A stretch of 64,000 nucleotides of DNA. Origin: Thermoplasmata archaeon (GTDB lineage: Archaea > Thermoplasmatota > Thermoplasmata > Thermoplasmatales > Thermoplasmataceae). The notes below the pieces were generated by a model, which had not been told where the DNA came from, did not search any database, and saw only the letters and a program-made list of their open reading frames with translations. The DNA lies in assembly GCA_021835025.1 (NCBI GenBank), contig JAKBQY010000059.1:44036-108035 (forward strand). The letters run 5' to 3'. Made by a program: the position numbers and the translations under genes. This document shows, piece after piece, positions 1 through 9,994 of this stretch (position 1 is the first letter of the stretch; each line of letters begins with the position of its first letter).

Positions 1-161
1 AAAAAAAAATATTGAAGGAGGCACTGAACAACGGTTATTTTTCGTGGCCAAGGAATTATAGCCTAACAAATATTTCCAATGAATTCAATTTATCAAAGCC
101 AACAATATTATTTCATTTGCGTAATGCGGAAAAAAAGATATTATCGGCATTGATTAAATAA
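1..161 (+). CDS. C-terminal fragment of an HTH_10 (Bat-type) transcriptional regulator, truncated by window start
   Basis: Frame 3 reads KKILKEALNNGYFSWPRNYSLTNISNEFNLSKPTILFHLRNAEKKILSALIK*, the typical HTH_10 tail; stop at 159-161. Confidence 0.75.
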   Translation, partial: KKILKEALNNGYFSWPRNYSLTNISNEFNLSKPTILFHLRNAEKKILSALIK

Positions 162-330
162 CATAATGGGCATTCAAAAATATTTTGCTTTTTAGAAAAA
201 TATATGATATCCCGAATTGAGTTCCTATATAAACATTATAATATAAACAAAAGAATCAAAGAAAAGATGAAATTAAACAATAAGAAAATAAAATACATTA
301 TAAATTAGAAAAATAAGATTAATTTAATAT

Positions 331-2451
331 ATGAAAAAAATATATTTAATTATAATGCATGATACTGAAACGAATCAAGTTATAAATTTTAATGGGCAAC
401 ATCCGGAAAATATACTTGGTCTGCATTTTGAAAACAATAAATATATAATAAGGGCTTATTTACCGATTGCACAGGAAGCATGGATAGAAATTGAAGGTCA
501 AAGTTTCAGCATGCATGAATTAACAAATAAATTATTTGTTTATTCAGGCGAAAATAAAATAGGGAGTTATAAAATTAGTTATAGGGACGAATCAGGTTAT
601 ATAAATACATTTTACGATCCATATAATTTTGTGGATTTGTTATCAGATTATGATTTATATCTATTTAGAAGAGGAGAACTATATCAAAGCTATAAAACCT
701 TTGGAGCACATTTAACATCATACAATAAAGTTAATGGTGTAAGATTTGTGGTATGGGCTCCAAATGCAAAGGCGGTATCAGTTGTTGGTAATTTTAACCA
801 CTGGATATCAGGAATGAATCCAATGATGAATATTAATGATTCTGGCATATTTGCATTGTTTATACCCGGGTTAATAGAAAACGAAGTTTACAAATATTCT
901 ATAAAATCTAAAAATGATATTATAAAAATGAAAACAGACCCTTTTGCATTTTACAATGAGAAAAGGCCAAGGACATCATCAATTGTTGTTAATAATGAAT
1001 ATAAATGGTCTGATACTTCGTGGATAAATAACAATAAAAGAAATAAAGGTGCCATATCAATATATGAAATGCATCTGGGATCATGGATTAAAAAAAATAA
1101 TGAATTTTATACCTATAGGGAGATAGCAGAACCATTGATAAATTACATAAAAAAACTTAAGTTTACACATGTTGAATTTTTGCCCTTAACTGAATATCCC
1201 TTAGATATATCATGGGGATACCAAGCTATAAATTATTTTTCTCCCACATCAAGGTATGGCAATCCTGAAGATTTTAAATATTTGATAAACGAACTTCATA
1301 AAAACAATATTGGAGTAATAATGGATTTTGTTGAGGCACATTTCCCTGATGATGATTATGGATTATCAATGTTTGATGGCACACATTTATTTGATTATTC
1401 CGATCCGAGAAAGGGTAAAACGCCTGACTGGGGAACAAATATATTTGATTTCGGTAAAAACGAGGTGAGATCATTTTTAATATCAGCTGTGATATTCTGG
1501 ATTGATGTATATCATATTGATGGCATAAGAATGGATGCCGTTACCTCAATGATATATCTTGATTTTTCCAGAAAGCCCGGGGAATGGATACCAAATATTT
1601 ACGGAAAAAATGAAAATCTGGAAGCAATATCATTTTTAACAGAATTAAACCATACAGTTCATAACCATTATAAAAATGTGGTCACAATAGCTGAGGAATC
1701 AAGCTCATATAATGGGATAACCTCAAAAAATGGCATGGATTTCAATTATAAATGGAACATGGGATGGATGCACGATACACTTGATTTTTTCTCAACAGAC
1801 CCATTATACAGAAAATTCAGGATTTCTAATTTAACATTTACAATTGTGTATGCTTACAGTGAGAAATATATATTGCCAATATCGCATGATGAGGTAGTTT
1901 ATGGAAAGAAATCGTTGTTCAGCAAGATGCCTGGAAATGATGAATTGAAGTTCAAAAATATAAAATTGTTCCTTTCTTATATGTTTGCATATCCCGGAAA
2001 AAAGTTATTATTCATGGGTTCGGAATTTGGCCAGAAAGAAGAATGGGATGTTTTAAATGAACTTCATTGGGAAGAATTTAAAAATAATGAAAAAATATTT
2101 AAATTATTATCTGATTTAAATGAACTGTATAGAAACAATGGCGATTTTATAAATGATGATGATTTTTCATGGGTTGATTTCAACGATAAAATAAATACGG
2201 TCATAAGTTTTATGAGAGGCAATATTCTCTGCGTTTTTAATTTCACTCCGGTTATAAGGGAAAATTATTGTATTGGTGTTGATTTATCAGGCAAATATAA
2301 AGAAATATTAAATACAGATGATATACAATATAATGGTTCTGGTATATTGAATAAAGATATAATATCCAAAAACCATTCAATGCATAATAAAAATAATTCA
2401 ATAGAGATAACATTGCCATCACTTGGTGCAATATTTATAAAAAGGTGTTAA
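331..2451 (+). CDS. glgB: 1,4-alpha-glucan branching enzyme (GH13); start may be the Met at 355
   Basis: Motifs IYEMHLGSW, EFLPLTEYPLDISWGYQ, GIRMDAV, IAEESS, LPISHDEVVYGKKSL. Confidence 0.95.
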   Translation: MKKIYLIIMHDTETNQVINFNGQHPENILGLHFENNKYIIRAYLPIAQEAWIEIEGQSFSMHELTNKLFVYSGENKIGSYKISYRDESGYINTFYDPYNFVDLLSDYDLYLFRRGELYQSYKTFGAHLTSYNKVNGVRFVVWAPNAKAVSVVGNFNHWISGMNPMMNINDSGIFALFIPGLIENEVYKYSIKSKNDIIKMKTDPFAFYNEKRPRTSSIVVNNEYKWSDTSWINNNKRNKGAISIYEMHLGSWIKKNNEFYTYREIAEPLINYIKKLKFTHVEFLPLTEYPLDISWGYQAINYFSPTSRYGNPEDFKYLINELHKNNIGVIMDFVEAHFPDDDYGLSMFDGTHLFDYSDPRKGKTPDWGTNIFDFGKNEVRSFLISAVIFWIDVYHIDGIRMDAVTSMIYLDFSRKPGEWIPNIYGKNENLEAISFLTELNHTVHNHYKNVVTIAEESSSYNGITSKNGMDFNYKWNMGWMHDTLDFFSTDPLYRKFRISNLTFTIVYAYSEKYILPISHDEVVYGKKSLFSKMPGNDELKFKNIKLFLSYMFAYPGKKLLFMGSEFGQKEEWDVLNELHWEEFKNNEKIFKLLSDLNELYRNNGDFINDDDFSWVDFNDKINTVISFMRGNILCVFNFTPVIRENYCIGVDLSGKYKEILNTDDIQYNGSGILNKDIISKNHSMHNKNNSIEITLPSLGAIFIKRC

Positions 2452-2452
2452 A

Positions 2453-4354
2453 ATGAAGGATCCGATAGCCATTGAAAATGTGAAACCAGAGATAGACTGC
2501 GGGCGTTTCAACGCAAAAAGCATCAAAAATTCAGAATTTAATGTTGAGGCAAAGATATTCAAGGCCGGGCATGATGTAATAAGAGCAAGGTTAAAATATA
2601 GAAAAATCAAGGGTAAATGGAATTATATAAACATGGAAAACAATAACAATGATACATTTACTGCTTCCTTTATTCCTTCAGATACAGGAGTTTATGAGTA
2701 TACTGTTGATGCGTGGAAGGATATGTACAATACAACATTAAAAAATATAGAATCATGGTTATCTGCTGGAGAAGATGTAAGTGAAGATATAAACACCGCA
2801 TTGAAAATTATAAATAATATATATGGAAAATCAAATGAGTCGGAAAAAAGGTTTATTTCTGATTTTTTAGAAAAGATTAATAATTTAAATGTTTCATCAA
2901 AAATAGATTTATTGAGAGATAACTACATTGAAAAAATTATATATAAATATCAGGAAAAAAATGAATATACAGAATATTACAAAGTTTTGAAGGTAATTTC
3001 TGATCCAGATTATGCACAGTTTGCATCATGGTATGAATTATTCCCAAGGTCTTATGGAAATTTCAATAACCTTGTAAATCATTTGGATTACATAAAATCA
3101 TTGAATTTTGATATTGTTTATTTAACGCCCATACATCCAATAGGAACAACAAACAGGAGAGGTAAAAATGGGAATAAGGTATCATCAAAAAATGATCCTG
3201 GAAGCCCATGGGCAATGGGAAATTCTTCAGGAGGGCATTATTCAATAAATCCCGATCTTGGAAATATAGATGATTTTAAAAATTTAATAAGGGAAATAAG
3301 AAATAGGAATATGGACATAGCAATTGATATGGCTTTTCAATGCTCTCCAGACCATCCATATGTAACGGAACATCCTGAATGGTTTTATCATCGCACCGAC
3401 GGCTCTATAAGATATGCAGAAAACCCTCCGAAAAAGTATTATGATATTTATCCACTGAATTTTGATATTGATGATAAAAATGATCTGTGGAATGAAATGA
3501 AAAACATAATAGAATACTGGATAAATAATGGAATTAAAATATTCAGAATAGATAATCCTCACACAAAGCCATTTGACTTCTGGGAATGGTTAATAAATTC
3601 TATTAAGGTGAAATATCCAGATGTAATATTCCTTGCAGAAGCATTCACAAGGGAAAATGTTATGTATGAACTATCAAAAAGAGGTTTTTCAATGTCATAT
3701 ACATATTTTACATGGAAAAATAATTACGATGATATTATAAATTATTTTAAGGAATTATATTCTTATCCCTTATTAAGATTCTTCAGGCCAATGCTATTCA
3801 CAAACACACCTGATATTTTAACAAGGGATTTATGGAATGGAAGGCCCGCATTTATAATAAAAAGTATTTTGGCCTCCACATTATCTCCATTATGGGGCAT
3901 ATATTCAGGTTTTGAATTATGTGAAAATAACTCATTAAATGGAACTGAAGAATATTCAAATTCAGAAAAATACGAAATAAAACATCGTGATTTCAATGCC
4001 CCTGGAAATATTGAAGGTATAATTGCAAATTTGAACAGGATAAGAAGGGATAATGAATCACTTCAAACTTTGGGGAATCTTTGTTTCTGTGAATCAAACA
4101 ATAAAAATATAATAGCATATGTGAGATATTCAAATGATAAGAAAAATAAACTAATAATAGTTATTAATCTAGACTCATTGAATGTCCAGGTTGCCACAAT
4201 AAAGGTACCGTTGTATATTCTGGGTATGCCATCCGATTCCACCTATAAAGTCAACGATATTTTAAATGGCAATGATTACGTATGGAATGGTGAGTATAAT
4301 TATGTCCGGCTGATACCCGACAAAAGACAGGCACATATAATGGTGATAGAATGA
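2453..4354 (+). CDS. glgE: alpha-1,4-glucan:maltose-1-phosphate maltosyltransferase
   Basis: N-terminal PIAIENVKPEIDCGRFNAKS..GHDVIRARLKYR and FASWYELFPRSYGNFNNL...PIHPIGTTNRRGKNG...SPWAMGNSSGGH match the GlgE family. Confidence 0.95.
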   Translation: MKDPIAIENVKPEIDCGRFNAKSIKNSEFNVEAKIFKAGHDVIRARLKYRKIKGKWNYINMENNNNDTFTASFIPSDTGVYEYTVDAWKDMYNTTLKNIESWLSAGEDVSEDINTALKIINNIYGKSNESEKRFISDFLEKINNLNVSSKIDLLRDNYIEKIIYKYQEKNEYTEYYKVLKVISDPDYAQFASWYELFPRSYGNFNNLVNHLDYIKSLNFDIVYLTPIHPIGTTNRRGKNGNKVSSKNDPGSPWAMGNSSGGHYSINPDLGNIDDFKNLIREIRNRNMDIAIDMAFQCSPDHPYVTEHPEWFYHRTDGSIRYAENPPKKYYDIYPLNFDIDDKNDLWNEMKNIIEYWINNGIKIFRIDNPHTKPFDFWEWLINSIKVKYPDVIFLAEAFTRENVMYELSKRGFSMSYTYFTWKNNYDDIINYFKELYSYPLLRFFRPMLFTNTPDILTRDLWNGRPAFIIKSILASTLSPLWGIYSGFELCENNSLNGTEEYSNSEKYEIKHRDFNAPGNIEGIIANLNRIRRDNESLQTLGNLCFCESNNKNIIAYVRYSNDKKNKLIIVINLDSLNVQVATIKVPLYILGMPSDSTYKVNDILNGNDYVWNGEYNYVRLIPDKRQAHIMVIE

Positions 4355-6024
4355 TGAACGATAATAAATTATGGTACAGAGATGCAGTATTTTATGAAAT
4401 TCCAGTAAAATCCTTTTACGATTCCAATAACGATGGTATTGGTGATTTCAGGGGTTTGGCCATGAAACTTGGTTATCTTAAAAATCTTGGGATAGATGCA
4501 ATATGGATCCTTCCATTTTATAAATCCCCTTTAAAGGACGATGGCTATGACATATCTGATTATTATTCAATTTTACCTGAATATGGGACAATAGATGATT
4601 TTAAGGAATTCATAGACACAGCGCATTCTTTAAATATAAGGGTAATAGCGGACCTGGTTGTGAATCATATTTCAGACCAGTATTCCTGGTTTATGGAGGC
4701 AAGAAAGAGTAAAGACAATCCGAAGAGGAACTGGTTTATATGGAGTGATACGCCGGACAAATTCAAGGATGCGAGGGTAATATTTGTTGACACGGAAAGT
4801 TCAAACTGGGCATATGACCAGAGTTCAAAACAATATTATTTCCATAGATTTTATTCATCCCAACCTGATTTAAATTACGACAATCCCGAGGTAAGAGATG
4901 AGATAAAAAATGTAATAAGATACTGGCTGAATCTGGGACTTGATGGCTTCAGGGCTGATGCAGTACCATACCTATTTAAAAGGGAGGGAACTAATTGTGA
5001 AAATTTACCGGAAACACATAATTTCTTTAAAGAGATAAGAAAAATGATGGATGACGAATTTCCCGGAACAATACTTCTGGCTGAGGCAAACCAGTGGCCA
5101 ACAGAATCAAGGAAATATTTTGGAAATGGCGATGAATTTCAATTGGCATTCAATTTCCCTTTGATGCCAAGGATGTTTATTGCACTGGCACAGAGCGATT
5201 ATTTTCCCGTGGAAGATATAATAAAACAGACATTGCCAATACCAGGTAACTGCGACTGGTGCATATTTTTGAGAAATCACGATGAATTGACTCTTGAAAT
5301 GGTTACGGATAAAGAAAGAGATATAATGTACAGGGAATATGCAAAAATTTCCAAAATGAGGATCAATCTTGGGATAAGAAGGCGTCTTGCACCACTGTCT
5401 GATAACGATATTGCAACAATTGAACTGCTTAATGCCATAATGTTTTCCCTTCCTGGAACTCCAATTATTTATTATGGGGATGAACTTGGAATGGGCGACA
5501 ATATATATCTTGGCGATAGGAATGGTGTTAGAACTCCAATGCAATGGTCATATGACAGAAACGCGGGATTTTCCAGTGCCGATTCTGAAGCCCTTTATTC
5601 ACCCGTAATAACGAACCCAAACTACAATTATGAAAGCGTCAACGTTGAAGCGGAATCAAGGTTGAGCTCATCTCTATTATCTTGGATGAAAAAAATGATC
5701 AGTGTCAGAAAAACCTATAAGGAATTGCTTGGAAGGGGAGATATTAAGTTTATTGAACAAAAAAATAAAAGGGTTTTTACATACATAAGGGAATATGAAA
5801 ACCAGAGAATGTTATGTTTATTCAATTTATCAAGAAGCTATACCTATGTTGAACTGGATTTAAGGGAATATGCGGGATTAAAACCGGTTGAAGCTATTTC
5901 TGGTTCTTATTTTCCAAGAATTGGGGAACTCAAATATTTTATAACAATATCTCCAAGATCATTTTACTGGTTCAATTTAACCGTCCCTGAAAGAGACGAT
6001 TCCATGGATTTTGATGAGCTATGA
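4351..6024 (+). CDS. treS: trehalose synthase (maltose alpha-D-glucosyltransferase)
   Basis: WYRDAVFYEIPVKSFYDSNNDGIGDFRG..., GLDGFRADAVPYLF, LLAEANQWP, FLRNHDELTLEMV; overlaps glgE by 4 nt. Confidence 0.95.
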   Translation: MMNDNKLWYRDAVFYEIPVKSFYDSNNDGIGDFRGLAMKLGYLKNLGIDAIWILPFYKSPLKDDGYDISDYYSILPEYGTIDDFKEFIDTAHSLNIRVIADLVVNHISDQYSWFMEARKSKDNPKRNWFIWSDTPDKFKDARVIFVDTESSNWAYDQSSKQYYFHRFYSSQPDLNYDNPEVRDEIKNVIRYWLNLGLDGFRADAVPYLFKREGTNCENLPETHNFFKEIRKMMDDEFPGTILLAEANQWPTESRKYFGNGDEFQLAFNFPLMPRMFIALAQSDYFPVEDIIKQTLPIPGNCDWCIFLRNHDELTLEMVTDKERDIMYREYAKISKMRINLGIRRRLAPLSDNDIATIELLNAIMFSLPGTPIIYYGDELGMGDNIYLGDRNGVRTPMQWSYDRNAGFSSADSEALYSPVITNPNYNYESVNVEAESRLSSSLLSWMKKMISVRKTYKELLGRGDIKFIEQKNKRVFTYIREYENQRMLCLFNLSRSYTYVELDLREYAGLKPVEAISGSYFPRIGELKYFITISPRSFYWFNLTVPERDDSMDFDEL

Positions 6025-7400
6025 TGGATATAAATAAAATTTCAAATAACCATGATGTTTACGAATATATAAAAAATAAAAGATGGTTTCAAAATAAAAA
6101 CGACACCTTCCTTGATTTTACTGTCTATGATTATTTCATACAAGACGATATTATTTATCTTTTATTGTTATTTAATTTTATAGGGAAGAAAGCCCTTTAT
6201 TATTTTCCAGCAATGTTGAACGTTTCCGATAGTGATGCAATAGCAAGAATAGGATATCAAAATATAGGTGATGCATTTTATTCAAATATATATGCTGAAC
6301 TTATAATAAACAATGTTAAAAATAACAGGGTCCTAGAAAATAAACGTAAATCAAAATTGTGTTTTTCCACGGTAAAGGATTTCAACATTTCAGGGATTTC
6401 CGATTTCCAGTTAATAGAAAATGAGCAGAGCAATAGTTCGTTTATTGAAAAAAATATAATGATTAAAAACTACAGATATTTGCAGAATGGTGAAAATCCG
6501 GATATAAATATGCCGGTGGTGCTACAGAATAATGGCTTTAATAATGTTCCGGAATTGTATGGCTATATAAAATACAGTAGCAATTTTTCAATATACATTG
6601 CACAATTTTCAGAATTTATAGAAAATTCAAAGGATTTATGGTCATATTACACAAAATTTATTACGGGTATTTTATCACAGGATATACCATATGATAATAG
6701 GGTACAATACATTGTAAATCTTATGAAGGATTTATCTGAAAAGCTTGGTAAAATAACGGGTGAAATGCACAGAACCCTAAGCAATATAGACGATAATGCA
6801 TTCAAGCCGGAACGGTTGAATTATGATGATATAGATAATGTAATTGATGATATCATGAAAAATCTTGGTAATGCCAAAAGAAAAATATACGATATAATAA
6901 AAAATAATGTGGATTTTGATAAAATAAAAAACACCACGAAATATATTGTATCAAGAAATAATGTATTTAAAATTCGGGTTCATGGAGATTATCATCTGGG
7001 ACAGGTTCTTCTTGGTGATAAACTGTATATAATAGATTTTGAGGGTGAACCAATGCGTGTTATGAATGAAAGAATTAAAAAACACTGTGCACTGAAGGAT
7101 GTTGCGGGAATGATTAGATCCCTGGGTTATCTTATATCGTTTATTAATAAAGATAATTACATAAATAGTGGGGATATGGATAAAATAAGAAATACCATTA
7201 AAAGCAATTTTGTAAGCTCCTACAGGAATGAGACGAAAAATCTGAATTTATACCCTGAAAATGTTGATGAATTCAATGAATTATTAAATATTTACATTTT
7301 CCAAAAAGCATCATATGAATTGTTATACGAAATGAATAACCGACCGTCATGGATATACATTCCATTGAATGAAATAAATTCCATTTTAAATAATTTTTAA
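6021..7400 (+). CDS. maltokinase (Pep2/Mak-type)
   Basis: KNKRWFQNK N-terminus and kinase motif RVHGDYHLGQVLLGDKLYIIDFEGEP; overlaps treS by 4 nt. Confidence 0.9.
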   Translation: MMDINKISNNHDVYEYIKNKRWFQNKNDTFLDFTVYDYFIQDDIIYLLLLFNFIGKKALYYFPAMLNVSDSDAIARIGYQNIGDAFYSNIYAELIINNVKNNRVLENKRKSKLCFSTVKDFNISGISDFQLIENEQSNSSFIEKNIMIKNYRYLQNGENPDINMPVVLQNNGFNNVPELYGYIKYSSNFSIYIAQFSEFIENSKDLWSYYTKFITGILSQDIPYDNRVQYIVNLMKDLSEKLGKITGEMHRTLSNIDDNAFKPERLNYDDIDNVIDDIMKNLGNAKRKIYDIIKNNVDFDKIKNTTKYIVSRNNVFKIRVHGDYHLGQVLLGDKLYIIDFEGEPMRVMNERIKKHCALKDVAGMIRSLGYLISFINKDNYINSGDMDKIRNTIKSNFVSSYRNETKNLNLYPENVDEFNELLNIYIFQKASYELLYEMNNRPSWIYIPLNEINSILNNF

Positions 7401-7549
7401 AATAAATCCTCTATTTTTATTATTACATTCAAAGATTACTGAAGTACTGTAGGGTATTACAGTGAAATTTCAGTTATCAAATCCTTGTAAATTGTGCTAT
7501 CGCTTAGAATTTAATAAATACTTTACCATTATAAAAAATATAAATAGTT

Positions 7550-7738
7550 TTATTTTTTCCTCATTAAAAATGGGGACATTTCGGCATATCCCTTATCCGT
7601 GTAATACACTCTTCCACATGAAGGGCAAACATATGCCTCAAAATCTCCAATGTATTCCCCATTTTGTTTATACGGCGCATTTTTTAAATCCATTTTTTTA
7701 TCACAATGAGGGCATACCTCTATGTTATTCACCGACAT
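7550..7738 (-). CDS. small zinc-ribbon protein
   Basis: Two CxxC pairs: CPHC...CPSCGRVYY. Confidence 0.65.
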   Translation of the reverse strand: MSVNNIEVCPHCDKKMDLKNAPYKQNGEYIGDFEAYVCPSCGRVYYTDKGYAEMSPFLMRKK

Positions 7739-7786
7739 ATTTTATTCATTAAAATAGAATATTTAATGTATTTGTCATAAAATTAT

Positions 7787-7966
7787 TTACTTTCTGAATT
7801 TAATCATTTTCAGATCCTTTGTAATATATTTTTTTATTATATCCGGCAATGGAATCATTTCCTCATTAGATTTTTCACATAATTCCAAAGTTTTTTCATG
7901 GTTCAACGTTATATAATGTCCAGTTCTGTCATATATTTCAAGATAGCCAAGTTCTTCGCAGTCCAT
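7787..7966 (-). CDS. small hypothetical protein (59 aa, just below the supplied ORF cutoff)
   Basis: Reverse strand reads MDCEELGYLEIYDRTGHYITLNHEKTLELCEKSNEEMIPLPDIIKKYITKDLKMIKFRK*. Confidence 0.55.
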   Translation of the reverse strand: MDCEELGYLEIYDRTGHYITLNHEKTLELCEKSNEEMIPLPDIIKKYITKDLKMIKFRK

Positions 7967-8057
7967 TATTCCAAATTGAATTATGTATTTAATACATTTT
8001 TAAATCGAATATATATTGGAGAATTAATATTATCATATAACTATAATAAAAATAAAA

Positions 8058-8840
8058 CTACAGAATTAAATCATCTATTTCCGGGTCATATAATGGCAAA
8101 ATAGTGCCGTACTTCTTTAATTTAGAATAGGCAGAATGGCATTCAAATATATTCTCAGCAATACCTATTGGAAGATCCTCTTCAATATTTCTTTTTTTAA
8201 ATGCTGAATCCGTGAATATTATACTACCTTTTTCTGTGTTCACTATGAATGCGGTGGAAGATCGGTGATGGCAACCTGTCCATAAGGAATACATTCCCGG
8301 TATTAGCTCTGTTATATCATTTGAATCGAATAAAATTACATTTTTCCACGAACTGAATAATATATATTTCAATATTTTATCAGGAATAAAAAGATTTCTT
8401 GATGAATGTTTTGGCATTTCAGGTGCAATTATATCTTGAATCCACCCCTTTCGATTTATAAACAATCTTGCATTTTTGAATATATCCAGTTGCCCAGTTG
8501 TATAATCCTGGATTGGTGTAAAAGATACATTACGAATATCCTCTGGTTTGAAACCATATTCAGATAATAAAGTATCTGTGCTTTTTTCTTTTTTGAATTC
8601 TGCCCTTTTGCCGTAAAATTTTCTCATTTGTTCATTTCTTTCTTCCAAATCTTCTGGAAGACCTGTGTTAATCAAAAAATTTGTTTTATCGTTGTAGGCT
8701 AAAATGGCATGAAACGATATTTTCAGAGACTCATGAAAATTGCTCATCCAGTAAGCTTCAGGAGCAGGTATTAAAGCCTCTCCCGTCTTAAATATTTTGA
8801 TTTTATATATCTCTGATTTTTCCATTGTATTCAACACCAA
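8058..8840 (-). CDS. metallo-beta-lactamase-fold protein with degenerate metal-binding motif
   Basis: FTPIQDYTTGQLDIFKNARLFINRKGW aligns with lactonase-type LTHLHxDHxGNLDLF; GCHHRSSTAFIVNTEKGSIIFTDSAF resembles the later MBL motifs. Confidence 0.7.
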   Translation of the reverse strand: MVLNTMEKSEIYKIKIFKTGEALIPAPEAYWMSNFHESLKISFHAILAYNDKTNFLINTGLPEDLEERNEQMRKFYGKRAEFKKEKSTDTLLSEYGFKPEDIRNVSFTPIQDYTTGQLDIFKNARLFINRKGWIQDIIAPEMPKHSSRNLFIPDKILKYILFSSWKNVILFDSNDITELIPGMYSLWTGCHHRSSTAFIVNTEKGSIIFTDSAFKKRNIEEDLPIGIAENIFECHSAYSKLKKYGTILPLYDPEIDDLIL

Positions 8841-9948
8841 ATCCTGGTTTATTATTTAAATTAAAGTAGCCATGCTCAGGATATATTATGCCAACCATAT
8901 TCTGTTCCATCCATTCTCTATATTTTGTTAGAAATTCTCCCATTGGTGTAATAGATTCAGGTTCTGATGCAATAAAGTGAATATTGTATATATTCCCTGT
9001 ATGTGGTATAACAACAGCACCATATGTTTCTGATAGTGCGGCTATTTTTTTCATTGCCGTAATTCCGCCAGCCCATACTGTATCACACTGTATAATTCTT
9101 ATACCCGAATCAAGAAGTCTTTTAACATCATATAAATAATAATGATGCTCACCTTCAGATATTGGAATATCGGTTTTTTTGCTGAGTAATTTCATTGATT
9201 CAAAATCATCTGGCAACAATGGTTCCTCCATCCATGCAATATCGTATTTTTCCATTTTTTTGAGCATTTTTAAGGCGAAGTTGTAATTCCATGACATCCA
9301 TGAATCACACGCAAGTTCTACATTATATCCAACCGCGTCCCTTATTTCTTTGATAAATTCAATATTTTTTTCAACACCACCAATTTCAGAAGGCCCATAT
9401 AAAAATCTCATTTTCATCGTTTTGTATCCTTCCTTTACATATCCAAGAGCTTCATCCTGTAAGGGTTTTTTATCGTTAGGGTGTAAATGGCTTGCATATG
9501 CTCTTATTTTTCTTCTTGTTTTTCCACCTATAAGGTTATATACCGGAATATTTAATAGTCTGGCATATGCCTCGTACATCATAATATTTATTGCACTGAG
9601 TGCATGCATTGCAATACCACCCCGCCCCATGGGTAATGTGTAACGATAAATCATATCCCATATCAGTGATATATCCTCAAGTTCCATTCCCTGAATTTTT
9701 TTTGATATCAAAATTACGAAGTTTGCAACCTCTTCCGTTGCATTATAATATACACAGATATTTTCTGTTTTTAATTCAAGCGTATGAACCTGATTTATCA
9801 TCGCAGCTTCAGTAGGTGATGTTTCACCAAGATGGTTTTTATAGTAATCGGTTGGCTTTACATATGGAAAAGCTGGTTGTTTTACATCAACTTTGTTAAC
9901 AATTTTTATACTTTCAATTTTCATAGAACTCCCATAATTATGAATCAT
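8803..9948 (-). CDS. mandelate racemase/enolase superfamily sugar-acid dehydratase, L-rhamnonate-dehydratase-like; likely start MKIESIK at 9924
   Basis: ACDSWMSWNYNFAL...WMEEPLLPDDF...ISEGEHHY...IIQCDTVWAGGITAMKKIAAL...VIPHTGN; overlaps the downstream gene by 38 nt. Confidence 0.85.
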   Translation of the reverse strand: MIHNYGSSMKIESIKIVNKVDVKQPAFPYVKPTDYYKNHLGETSPTEAAMINQVHTLELKTENICVYYNATEEVANFVILISKKIQGMELEDISLIWDMIYRYTLPMGRGGIAMHALSAINIMMYEAYARLLNIPVYNLIGGKTRRKIRAYASHLHPNDKKPLQDEALGYVKEGYKTMKMRFLYGPSEIGGVEKNIEFIKEIRDAVGYNVELACDSWMSWNYNFALKMLKKMEKYDIAWMEEPLLPDDFESMKLLSKKTDIPISEGEHHYYLYDVKRLLDSGIRIIQCDTVWAGGITAMKKIAALSETYGAVVIPHTGNIYNIHFIASEPESITPMGEFLTKYREWMEQNMVGIIYPEHGYFNLNNKPGFGVEYNGKIRDI

Positions 9949-9994
9949 GCATTTATAAAAATGTTTCCGGAAATGTCCAAAATAGTTTTTTTAT

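Noticed and set aside
3284-3562. 92-aa minus-strand ORF
   Set aside because: Antisense inside glgE.
5107-5544. 145-aa minus-strand ORF
   Set aside because: Antisense inside treS with composition typical of shadow ORFs.
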